This document shows, in pieces, positions 48,086 through 55,208 of a stretch of 64,000 nt of DNA; position 1 is the stretch's first letter; every line of letters begins with the position of its first letter. The position numbers and the translations under genes were made by a program. The stretch comes from Janthinobacterium fluminis (GTDB lineage Bacteria; Pseudomonadota; Gammaproteobacteria; Burkholderiales; Burkholderiaceae_D): the NCBI RefSeq assembly GCF_028595325.1, contig NZ_JAQQXR010000007.1, forward strand, positions 1 to 64,000, read 5' to 3'. The notes under the pieces were generated by a model. That model made no database searches and had not been told where the DNA came from. It was given only the letters and a program-made list of their open reading frames with translations.

Positions 48086-48868
48086 ATGCAAAGCGATAAG
48101 CAGATTGAGCAGTGGAACGCGGTGCACGGCGCCGATATCGAGCTGGTACGGGCGAGCATGGGCGTGTGCGGCCTGGATGGCCATTTCCACGACCGCTGGT
48201 CGATCGGCTTGATTGTGCGCGGCGTGTGCCGCTTCAACAGCGGCGAGCGGCAATACCGGGTCACGCCGGCGGACATCTTCATCATCCCGCCCTATGAGGT
48301 GCACCGCTGCGGCGCCGCCAGCGACGACGTCATGTATCAAGTGATGTATGTGGCCGACGCGGCGTTGGCGGCGCTGGCGCCGCACCTGAAATGCTGCGTC
48401 GAGGGCAGCCATCTGCGCACCAAGTCCTTGCCGGAGCCGGTGATTGCGCTGTTGCGCGCGGTCACAGCAGCGGACGGGGACGTGTCGGCCGTGCGCGCAA
48501 GCTTGCATCGGCTCGACGCGTTTTTCCGCGGCGCGGAGACGGCGGGCCAGGCCCGGAGCGCGCATCCGCTGCAAGAGGTGTTGCACCGGGGCTGGGACCT
48601 TGCCATCGACCTCGGCGCGGCGGAATGCGCCACCGTGTACAGCCGCTGGCACGGCATCCGCACCTTCCAGCGGCAGATAGGGCTGTCGCCGCGCCTGTAT
48701 CTGCGCCAGCTGAGGGCGCTCAAGGCGCGCTATCTGCTTCAGCAGGGCAAGTCGCTGGCCGAGGTGGCGCATGCCCTGCATTTTGCCGACCAGGCGCACT
48801 TTTCCCGCGTGTTCAAGAGCGTCTTCGGCGTATCGCCGGGCAAGCTGCAGCGCGTGATGCGTCGTTAA
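48086..48868 (+). CDS. AraC family regulator with N-terminal cupin sensor
   Basis: A 260-residue regulator. The N-terminal cupin (about 15-85) shows HFHDRWSIGLIVRGVCRF and ADIFIIPPYEVHRC. The C-terminal DNA-binding pair of helix-turn-helix units (about 165-258) ends VAHALHFADQAHFSRVFKSVFGVSPGKLQ, the AraC signature. The effector is unknown. Such regulators often control LysE exporters, and a LysE gene is 0.55 kb away, convergent. There is no ribosome site before the ATG. Its stop shares TTAA with the convergent higA stop. Confidence 0.87.
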   Translation: MQSDKQIEQWNAVHGADIELVRASMGVCGLDGHFHDRWSIGLIVRGVCRFNSGERQYRVTPADIFIIPPYEVHRCGAASDDVMYQVMYVADAALAALAPHLKCCVEGSHLRTKSLPEPVIALLRAVTAADGDVSAVRASLHRLDAFFRGAETAGQARSAHPLQEVLHRGWDLAIDLGAAECATVYSRWHGIRTFQRQIGLSPRLYLRQLRALKARYLLQQGKSLAEVAHALHFADQAHFSRVFKSVFGVSPGKLQRVMRR

Positions 48869-49242
48869 GCGGCGAGGACCGTTTTGCCGGCCGGTTTGAT
48901 CAGCATTTCCGCCGGAATCCCCAAGCCTGCGTGGAGCCGCCAGATCATGGACAAAGTGAGGGCGCGTTTTCCGTTGAGCACTTCATATACCCGATTCAAG
49001 CGCCCGATCATTGGCGTCAAATCCTTCGGCGTTAAGCCTTTTTGTTCCATGATGAATTTGATCGCGTCGACCGGATCTGCCAGTTCCATTGGGAAATGGC
49101 GGGATTCGTAAGCCTCCACCAAGGTCGCCAGAATATCCAGCCGGTCGCCTTCAGGGGTGTCGATGTCAGCCGCCATCAGGGTTTCAATTTCTTGCAGCGC
49201 CGCACGGTGGTCCGCTGCCGTCTTGATAGGTTGAATGTCCAT
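48865..49242 (-). CDS. higA: HigA-type antitoxin, solitary
   Basis: A 125-residue protein of the COG5499 HigA family. The N-terminal half (TAADHRAALQEIETLMAAD) is the typical toxin-contact region, and an XRE-type helix-turn-helix follows at about 68-112 (KGLTPKDLTPMIGRLNRVYEVLNGKR). It should bind its own promoter. AAGGAAG lies upstream of ATG 49242. The toxin gene that normally precedes it survives only as a 3' fragment, so this antitoxin no longer has a local partner. Confidence 0.85.
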   Translation of the reverse strand: MDIQPIKTAADHRAALQEIETLMAADIDTPEGDRLDILATLVEAYESRHFPMELADPVDAIKFIMEQKGLTPKDLTPMIGRLNRVYEVLNGKRALTLSMIWRLHAGLGIPAEMLIKPAGKTVLAA

Positions 49243-49255
49243 CAAATGTCTTCCT

Positions 49256-49345
49256 TCAGATTGTTTGCGCATCAATCGCGTCGTATTATTTATAGGTGCT
49301 AAAGAATTTGACAAAAACAATACCGTGCGAATAGTTGATAGAGGT
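49256..49345 (-). pseudogene. 3' remnant of a higB toxin gene
   Basis: On the minus strand, 13 bases before higA, the frame reads TSINYSHGIVFVKFFSTYK, a TAA stop at 49286-49288, then YDAIDAQTI and a TGA. HigB toxins end in a stretch such as GTHxxYDAIDAxTI, so a CAA to TAA change and two other transition-type changes (expected Gly now Ser, His now Tyr) explain the fragment. Upstream, an in-frame TAG follows and no further homology is visible to 49422. The toxin is clearly inactive. Confidence 0.75.
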
Positions 49346-49422
49346 CTAAGATTGACACTGAGCGCCGCCGGCGCCAGCTTGTCCCTCATGTGCGCTAATA
49401 CCCGGTATTGCCGATGAGGTTG

Positions 49423-50046
49423 TCAGAGGAATAGGCTGAACACGGACAACAGCAGCAGCAGCGCCATCCCCATATTGAGACGGCGGATCAGTGTCGCGCT
49501 ACCAAGCAGATTTTTTGCGCTGGCACCCAGCATGGCCCACGCTGAAAACGAGATAAAGCACATCAGCAGAAACAGCAAGGTCATGCCGAAGACGCTGTTC
49601 CGATACGCTGCGCCGGGTACGGTGTAGGTGGCAACACCGGCGCTGGAGGCGAGCCAGGCTTTGGGGTTCAGCCATTGCGCCAGCGCACCGTCCCAGAAGG
49701 TTGGCGGTTTTTTCAGTGTGATGTCGCCGCCATCGCCGGCCGCCCGGAACAGCTTGTAGGCGAGGTGGCAGAGGAACAGGCTGCCGCCGGCTTTGAGCGC
49801 GACGAGCAGCCATGGCGCGGCGCGCAGCAGTTCGCCCAGGCCCATGCCTATGGCCAGCAGCAACAGGGAAAAACCCAGCGTCGCGCCGGTGATTTGCGGC
49901 AGCGTGCGGCGCAGGCCGAAACGCATGCCGGACGACACCGCGACAAAGTTGACCGGCCCTGGCGAGGCGGAGCAAACCAGGGCATACAACGCAACCGGCA
50001 GCCATATGGCGTGCAGCGCTTGCAGTTCGGCGGGAGACGGATTCAT
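49423..50046 (-). CDS. LysE/RhtB family amino-acid exporter
   Basis: A 207-residue inner-membrane protein with about six hydrophobic helices. The N-terminal SASPGPVNFVAVSSGMRFGLRR is the conserved LysE-family loop, and WLNPKAWLASSAG at about 125-137 is the second family motif. The export substrate is unknown. AGGAAA precedes ATG 50046. The gene is separated from the AraC regulator by the higBA remnant, which may have inserted between them. Confidence 0.9.
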   Translation of the reverse strand: MNPSPAELQALHAIWLPVALYALVCSASPGPVNFVAVSSGMRFGLRRTLPQITGATLGFSLLLLAIGMGLGELLRAAPWLLVALKAGGSLFLCHLAYKLFRAAGDGGDITLKKPPTFWDGALAQWLNPKAWLASSAGVATYTVPGAAYRNSVFGMTLLFLLMCFISFSAWAMLGASAKNLLGSATLIRRLNMGMALLLLLSVFSLFL

Positions 50047-50240
50047 GGTGTTTCCTGAATGGGGAGGGAAGCCATATTGTGCGGACGGGCGCCGCCCGCG
50101 TCTTGAACGCAGTTGCGCTTTGGCGTGATGGGGCAGCGCCGATTGCCGGGGTGGGCAGCGTGCCGGCCGCGCTTGCGCTACACTCGACTGGCGCGCCGAT
50201 TCCCGGTGCGCGCCTCAGCCCACACAACAGGAGTTTCCCC

Positions 50241-50750
50241 ATGTCTTTATCGATGTATCAGGCGTCCGTTCCCGTATTCGTGCGCGGCCTGGAGGTGTTG
50301 TCGACACTGCTGGAGAAGGCTTTGGCGCACGCCGAGGAGGGTGGGATCTTGCCCGAGGTGTTGCTGGGCGCGCGGCTGGCGCCGGACATGCTGCCGTTGA
50401 CGGCCCAGGTGCAGCGCGCCAGCGATACGTCCACCTTGTCGGTGGAGCGCCTCAGCGGCGTGGCCGCGCCCAAGTTCGAGGACAGCGAGGTGTCGTTTGA
50501 GCAGTTGCAGGAGCGTATAGCCAAGACGCTGGCCTATCTGAACAGCGTCAGCGCGGCGCAAATGGAGGCCAGCGAGGACCGCGCCATCGCCTTGAACTTC
50601 GGCTCTTTTCAACCCTCGTTCAAGGGGGATGAATACTTGTTGACGTTTGCCTTGCCGAATTTCTTCTTCCACATCGTCACTGCGCACGGCATCTTGCGCA
50701 ACAACGAGGTGCGGGTCGGCAAGCTCGATTACCTCGGCCCCTACGACTGA
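50241..50750 (+). CDS. DUF1993 family protein
   Basis: A 169-residue cytoplasmic protein of the DUF1993 family, with MSLSMYQASVPVFVRGLEVLSTLLEKA at the start, the conserved LLGARLAPDMLPLTAQVQ at about 41-58, and NFFFHIVTAHGILRNN near the C-terminus. The histidine-bearing bundle resembles the DinB fold, but no activity is established. CAGGAG precedes ATG 50241. It stands alone, convergent with the glycine-zipper gene. Confidence 0.85.
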   Translation: MSLSMYQASVPVFVRGLEVLSTLLEKALAHAEEGGILPEVLLGARLAPDMLPLTAQVQRASDTSTLSVERLSGVAAPKFEDSEVSFEQLQERIAKTLAYLNSVSAAQMEASEDRAIALNFGSFQPSFKGDEYLLTFALPNFFFHIVTAHGILRNNEVRVGKLDYLGPYD

Positions 50751-50789
50751 GGCGCCGGCCGCAGTACAGCACGGCGGCGCGGCGTATCG

Positions 50790-51326
50790 TCAGCGCTGCG
50801 GTTGCTGCTGCAGTTGTTTTTGCGCTTCGTTGCCGAGCATGCCGCCGCCGATCACGCCGGCAATCGTCGCCAGCGTCTTGCCGCGTCCGCCGCCGACCTG
50901 ATTGCCGATCAGGCCGCCGATGACGGCGCCGGTGCCGATGCCGACGTAGTTCGGTTGCGCGGGGGCCGGCTGTGGCGCCTGCTGGTAGTTGCGCTCGCCG
51001 GAAGGCTGGTAAGAGCGCTCGTCGTGCGAATGGGGCGCTTGCGCTACCTGCTTGCTATGCTGCACCCGTGGCTTGCGCGCGGCCGGCGCCGGTGCCGGAG
51101 CGGCATCCTGCGGTGCGCTCTGGGCCAGCATGGCGGCGGCTGCGGCGGGCGCCGTTGCCGGATTCGCCGTCAGGCTGGTGTCGGCCGGCTTGACTTCGCC
51201 GTGCGAGCTGGGCAGCAAGCCGGCGATCGCCGCCGCGCCCACCAGGCTGACTATGGTGACGGAAATCGCGGCGCCGGCCATCAAAGGGTGGATGCGGCTG
51301 GCGGTCCGGATGGTGGTGGTGGTCAT
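50790..51326 (-). CDS. Glycine-zipper (2TM) domain membrane protein
   Basis: A 178-residue protein. A hydrophobic helix (about 15-38) follows a short N-terminus, then a long Ala/Pro-rich linker with KxxxDERSYQPSGERNYQQ-like polar stretches, then a glycine zipper GTGAVIGGLIGNQVGGGRG and VIGGGMLGNEAQKQ at about 130-170. This matches SlyB/Rickettsia-17-kDa-type glycine-zipper domains, which pack in membranes; no lipobox is present. It may be periplasmic and anchored by the first helix. AAGGAG precedes the ATG. Confidence 0.82.
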   Translation of the reverse strand: MTTTTIRTASRIHPLMAGAAISVTIVSLVGAAAIAGLLPSSHGEVKPADTSLTANPATAPAAAAAMLAQSAPQDAAPAPAPAARKPRVQHSKQVAQAPHSHDERSYQPSGERNYQQAPQPAPAQPNYVGIGTGAVIGGLIGNQVGGGRGKTLATIAGVIGGGMLGNEAQKQLQQQPQR

Positions 51327-51423
51327 GGTGATCTCCTTGAATGGGTGGGCGATTGCATGTGTTTAGATTAACGCTCTCGGCCTTGTCGAGATAGCCATTG
51401 CGCTGTATCAAAAGTAAGCAGGT

Positions 51424-51488
51424 GTAAGCTCCCGGCATAAGTCCCTGGCGTAAGTCCCCGGCGTAAGTCCCCGGCGTAAGCCACTGGC
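51424..51488. repeat. Five tandem copies of a 13-base repeat
   Basis: Units of consensus GTAAGTCCCCGGC start at 51424, 51437, 51450, 51463 and 51476; units three and four are identical and the others differ at one to three positions. The array lies in the gap after hmp, just past a hairpin (CTGGCGGC 51484-51491 with GCCGCCAG 51499-51506). It is too short for CRISPR, and no cas genes are present. Confidence 0.88.
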
Positions 51489-51521
51489 GGCTTGCATGGC
51501 CGCCAGCCCGGCCCGACAAAT

Positions 51522-52691
51522 TTAGACGTCGAGGGCGTCGGGTCCGAATACTTCGCGGTGCAGGCGCTGCGGCGGCACGCCGGCCGCCAGCAGACCCTGC
51601 CATTGCGCGCGCATGAAGCCGACCGGCCCGCACAGGTAGACCTCGGTTTCGCCGCGCGGCCACGAAGGCAGGCGCGCCGCCTCCATGCGCCCCGAGGCCG
51701 GATCGGATTCATAGAAGGTGAGCACTTGCAGGTTCGGCATCGCGGCGCGGACGGCGGCGACGTCGGCCTGGTGGGCGTGGTGGGCCGGATCGCGCGCGGC
51801 GTGGGCGAAGATGACGTAACGGCCGGGATTCACGGCGGCGATGCGCTTCAGCGCGGCGATCATCGGGGTGATGCCGACGCCGGCCGACAGCAGCACCAGC
51901 GGCGCCGACGACTCGGTGTCGGGCGTGAAGTCGCCGAAGGGATGGCTCAGTTGCAGCACGCCGCCGACCTCGACATGTTCGTGCAGCCAGTTCGACACTG
52001 CGCCGTCCGGGCCGTTTTCGCCGGCGCGCTCGCGCTTGACGGAAATGCGCAGCGGCGCACCGGGCGCGTCCGACAGGCTGTACTGGCGCAACTGGCGGCG
52101 GCCGTCGGCGAAGGTGACGGCGACGCTGACGTATTGTCCAGCCTTGAACGGAGGCGCGGGCCGGCCGTCGCTTGGTTCCAGCGTGAAGGAGCGCACGTCC
52201 ACGCTTTCCTGCCGGATCGCCGTCACGCGCATGGGGCGCAGCTCGCCGGGGCTGGTGCCGGAGCCGGCATACATTTTCTCTTCCGCGCTGATGAACAGCC
52301 GCGCCAGCGAGCCGTAGGCTTCCTCCCAGGCCGCCAGCAGGGGCGGGCTGGCGGCGTCGCCCAGCGTCTCGGCAATGGCGCCGAGCAGGTAGTGGCCGAC
52401 GATGGGGTAGTGTTCCGGCTTGATGCCGAGCGAGACGTGCTTGTGGACGATGCGTTCTATCACCGGCAGCAAGGCGCCCGGATTGTCGATGTTGGCCGCG
52501 TAGGCGAACACGGCCGCCGCCAGCGACTGCTGCTGCGCGCCGTTGGCCTGGTTGCCCATGTTGAACAGGTTGTACAGTTCGGGATGGGCGGCAAACATGT
52601 TGCGGTAAAAGGTCGTCGTGATGGCGACGCCGTGTTCGCGCAGGACCGGCACGCTGGCTTCGATGTAGGGACGGGAAGTGGCGGAGATCAT
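51522..52691 (-). CDS. hmp: Flavohemoglobin, nitric oxide dioxygenase
   Basis: A 389-residue cytoplasmic enzyme converting nitric oxide to nitrate with oxygen and NAD(P)H. The globin domain (1-140) keeps the E. coli Hmp heme-pocket residues at the same numbers: Y29, Q53 and proximal H85. The FAD domain has RQYSLSD at about 212-218, and the NAD domain has GVGITPM and VYLCGPVGFM. The end EVFGPDA is typical. The upstream gap has a palindrome that may be a nitric-oxide-responsive operator. The gene is divergent from a RidA-family gene. Confidence 0.95.
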   Translation of the reverse strand: MISATSRPYIEASVPVLREHGVAITTTFYRNMFAAHPELYNLFNMGNQANGAQQQSLAAAVFAYAANIDNPGALLPVIERIVHKHVSLGIKPEHYPIVGHYLLGAIAETLGDAASPPLLAAWEEAYGSLARLFISAEEKMYAGSGTSPGELRPMRVTAIRQESVDVRSFTLEPSDGRPAPPFKAGQYVSVAVTFADGRRQLRQYSLSDAPGAPLRISVKRERAGENGPDGAVSNWLHEHVEVGGVLQLSHPFGDFTPDTESSAPLVLLSAGVGITPMIAALKRIAAVNPGRYVIFAHAARDPAHHAHQADVAAVRAAMPNLQVLTFYESDPASGRMEAARLPSWPRGETEVYLCGPVGFMRAQWQGLLAAGVPPQRLHREVFGPDALDV

Positions 52692-52748
52692 GGTGGGGTT
52701 CCTCGGTTGGGTTGGACATGGTGTTCAGGGCAGGTCGCCATAAACAGG

Positions 52749-52763
52749 CATGTATAGTACATG
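52749..52763. promoter_or_regulatory. Palindromic operator candidate upstream of hmp
   Basis: CATGTATAGTACATG is an inverted repeat with two perfect 6-base arms and a 3-base centre, 57 bases before the hmp start codon. On the minus strand its centre reads ACTATACA, which could overlap a -10 box. It has the general shape of an NsrR-type repressor site, but the half-site is not the textbook one, so the regulator is not named. Confidence 0.5.
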
Positions 52764-52823
52764 TTTACGCACGCATCTGCTGAATTGCCCCACCCATTCC
52801 AGATTTTCCACTGAATATGCAAG

Positions 52824-52851
52824 TTTATACGTGAACTAATGCTGCTATATA
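52824..52851 (+). promoter_or_regulatory. Possible promoter of the RidA-family gene
   Basis: TTTATA (52824-52829) and TATATA (52846-52851) are separated by 16 bases, in AT-rich sequence 79 bases before the start codon. The match to the consensus is partial. Confidence 0.35.
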
Positions 52852-52930
52852 GGCAATATGATGGGTCTTCTTATGGGCGGCCGTTGCCGCTTGCCTATGC
52901 CACAGATCACTGTTTACTTGGAGAAATAAC

Positions 52931-53389
52931 ATGTCGTTTTATGAAAAGCTGAAGGCCCTGAACATCGAACTGCCCGTCGTGGCCGCGCCGGCCGCCGCCT
53001 ACGTGATGTATGCGCAAACCGGTAACACGGTGTTCCTGTCCGGCCATCTGGCCAAGAAGGATGGCAAGATCTGGGTCGGCCAGTTGGGCAAGGACATCGG
53101 CACGGAAGAGGGCAAGTTGGCCGCCCGGGCCATCGCCATCGACCTGATGGCCACGCTGCAGACGGCCTGCGGCGGCGATTTGAACCGCGTCAAACGCATC
53201 GTCAAGGTGATGAGCCTGGTTAACTCGACCCCCGACTTCACCGAGCAGCACCTGGTGACGAACGGCGCCTCGGAACTGCTCGCCGAAGTCTTCGGCGAAC
53301 AGGGCAAGCATGCCCGCTCGGCCTTCGGCGTGGCGCAAATCCCCTTGGGCGCCTGCGTTGAAATCGAATTGATCGCCGAACTGGCATAA
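52931..53389 (+). CDS. RidA family protein (imine/enamine deaminase-like)
   Basis: A 152-residue member of the YjgF/YER057c/UK114 superfamily. RidA itself hydrolyses reactive 2-aminoacrylate from PLP enzymes. The conserved arginine of that site corresponds to R129 in HARSAFGVAQIP, and VEIELIAEL closes the domain as usual. The protein is longer at the N-terminus than RidA, and belongs to a different subgroup, so activity is not certain. GGAG precedes the ATG. An amino-acid permease starts 80 bases downstream, possibly in the same unit. Confidence 0.87.
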   Translation: MSFYEKLKALNIELPVVAAPAAAYVMYAQTGNTVFLSGHLAKKDGKIWVGQLGKDIGTEEGKLAARAIAIDLMATLQTACGGDLNRVKRIVKVMSLVNSTPDFTEQHLVTNGASELLAEVFGEQGKHARSAFGVAQIPLGACVEIELIAELA

Positions 53390-53469
53390 TGTTGCCGCGC
53401 CGGCACGGTGGCGCCGCGCAGCGGCGCCCCGGGCACCGATACACACAATAAAAAGATGGAGACATAGCA

Positions 53470-54906
53470 ATGAAAGCGAGTGAACAAGGCTTGCACCGCG
53501 GCCTCGGCGAACGGCAAATCCGCCTGATGGCGCTGGGCGCGGCCATCGGCGTCGGCCTGTTTTTGGGTTCGGGCAACGCGATCAAAATGGCCGGCCCCGG
53601 CATCATGCTGTCCTATATCATCGGCGGCGCCGTGATCTTCATGATCATGCGCGCGCTCGGCGAAATGGCGGTGCACAATCCGGTGGCGGGCTCCTTCAGC
53701 CGCTACGCGCAAGACTACATCGGCCCGCTGGCCGGCTACCTGACGGGCTGGAATTACTGGTTCCTGTGGCTGGTCACCTGCGTCGCCGAAATCACCGCCG
53801 TCGCCATCTACATGGGCGTCTGGTTCCCCGACATGCCGCGCTGGCTCTGGGCGCTGGCCGCGCTGGCCACGATGGGCTCGGTCAACCTGCTGGCCGTCAA
53901 GGCTTACGGCGAATTCGAGTTCTGGTTCGCGCTCATCAAGGTCGTCACCATCGTGCTGATGATTATCGGCGGCACCGGCATGATCGTCTTCGGCCTGGGC
54001 AACGACGGCGTCGCCGTCGGCATCGCCAATCTGTGGAGCCACGGCGGCTTCTTCCCGAACGGCGCCCAGGGCGTGCTGATGTCGCTGCAGATGGTGATGT
54101 TCGCCTATCTCGGCGTCGAGATGATCGGCCTGACGGCCGGCGAGGCGGCCAATCCGAAAAAATCGATTCCGGACGCCATCAACTCGGTGTTCTGGCGCAT
54201 CCTGATTTTCTACGTCGGCGCCCTGTTCGTGATCCTGTCCATCTACCCGTGGAATGAAATCGGCACCCAGGGCAGCCCCTTCGTGATGACCTTCGAGCGC
54301 CTCGGCATCAAGACGGCGGCCGGCATCATCAACTTCGTCGTGCTGACGGCCGCCCTGTCGTCCTGCAACGGCGGCATCTTCAGCACCGGGCGCATGCTGT
54401 ACAACCTGGCGCAGCAGGGCCAGGCGCTGCCGATGTTCGCCAAGACCACGGCCAGCGGCGTGCCGCGCCGCGCCATCCTCGTGTCGATGGTGGCCTTGCT
54501 GTTCGGCGTGCTGCTGAACTACCTGGTGCCGGAAAAAGTGTTCATGTGGGTGACGTCGATCTCGACCTTCGGCGCCGTCTGGACCTGGGGCGTGATCCTC
54601 GTCACGCAAATCAAGTTCCGCCAGTCGCTCCCGGCCGCCGAGCGCGCGGCGCTGGCCTTCCGCATGCCGTTCTGGCCGTATGGCTCGTGGATCGCGCTGG
54701 CTTTCCTGGCGCTGGTGATCGGCCTGATGGCCTATTTCCCCGACACCCGCGTCGCCCTGGTCGTCGGCCCGGCCTGGCTGGTGCTGCTGACGGTGCTGTA
54801 CTACGCGCTGCGCCTGGCGCCGCGCGACATCGGCCGCGACGAGACGCCGCTGGGTTACGAGGCGGGCTCGCCGGCCGCCGAACAGTTGCTGCAACGTAAG
54901 AAGTAA
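53470..54906 (+). CDS. Amino-acid permease, AAT family (ProY/AroP-like)
   Basis: A 478-residue inner-membrane symporter with about twelve helices. It starts LHRGLGERQIRLMALGAAIGVGLFLGSG, the N-terminal signature of the gamma-proteobacterial AAT family, and has the conserved AYLGVEMIGLTAGEAANPKKSIPDAI in the middle. Relatives carry proline, histidine or aromatic amino acids; the substrate here is not determinable. GGAGA precedes the ATG. It may be cotranscribed with the RidA-family gene. A perfect GC hairpin follows the stop. Confidence 0.9.
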   Translation: MKASEQGLHRGLGERQIRLMALGAAIGVGLFLGSGNAIKMAGPGIMLSYIIGGAVIFMIMRALGEMAVHNPVAGSFSRYAQDYIGPLAGYLTGWNYWFLWLVTCVAEITAVAIYMGVWFPDMPRWLWALAALATMGSVNLLAVKAYGEFEFWFALIKVVTIVLMIIGGTGMIVFGLGNDGVAVGIANLWSHGGFFPNGAQGVLMSLQMVMFAYLGVEMIGLTAGEAANPKKSIPDAINSVFWRILIFYVGALFVILSIYPWNEIGTQGSPFVMTFERLGIKTAAGIINFVVLTAALSSCNGGIFSTGRMLYNLAQQGQALPMFAKTTASGVPRRAILVSMVALLFGVLLNYLVPEKVFMWVTSISTFGAVWTWGVILVTQIKFRQSLPAAERAALAFRMPFWPYGSWIALAFLALVIGLMAYFPDTRVALVVGPAWLVLLTVLYYALRLAPRDIGRDETPLGYEAGSPAAEQLLQRKK

Positions 54907-54913
54907 GCATGGA

Positions 54914-54941
54914 CCGGGCCGGCGCCAGCGCGCCGGCCCGG
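54914..54941 (+). terminator. Hairpin after the first amino-acid permease
   Basis: CCGGGCCGGCGC (54914-54925) and GCGCCGGCCCGG (54930-54941) form a perfect 12-base stem with loop CAGC, 7 bases after the stop codon. It lacks a T tract, so it may act as an mRNA end protector or a weak terminator. Confidence 0.5.
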
Positions 54942-55095
54942 CTGCCATCGCCCCACCGCGCCGCCCGTTTTGCCGGGCGCCGCACGCATCGCCGCTTCCC
55001 CCCGCTTGCCAGCGCGCGCCGCACCGCGGCCGCCGCAGCCAATAACGTTGTTTTTCTTGCACAAAAGATCTGTGTGGGTAAGCGGCCTAAGGCCC

Positions 55096-55101
55096 TATAA
55101 T
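55096..55101 (+). promoter_or_regulatory. -10 element upstream of the second permease
   Basis: A perfect TATAAT, preceded by a GGCCTAAGGCC inverted repeat at 55084-55094, about 90-110 bases before the coding start. No good -35 is seen at 16-18 bases upstream. Confidence 0.5.
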
Positions 55102-55208
55102 CGCTGTTTTGAAAATGGCGCCACTTCCGCCCGGCCCGGCCAGGCACGCGGCGGGCGCCGTTTTCCGAAGCGCCGCCGCAGCTGTTCAACATGATTAAAG
55201 GACTTCCC

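Noticed and set aside
49243-49389. An N-terminal extension of HigA from an upstream ATG
   Set aside because: The extension reads through HigB-derived sequence in the wrong frame, and ATG 49242 has a proper ribosome site.
51424-51488. CRISPR-like array
   Set aside because: The units are 13 bases with no spacers, and no cas genes lie in the window.
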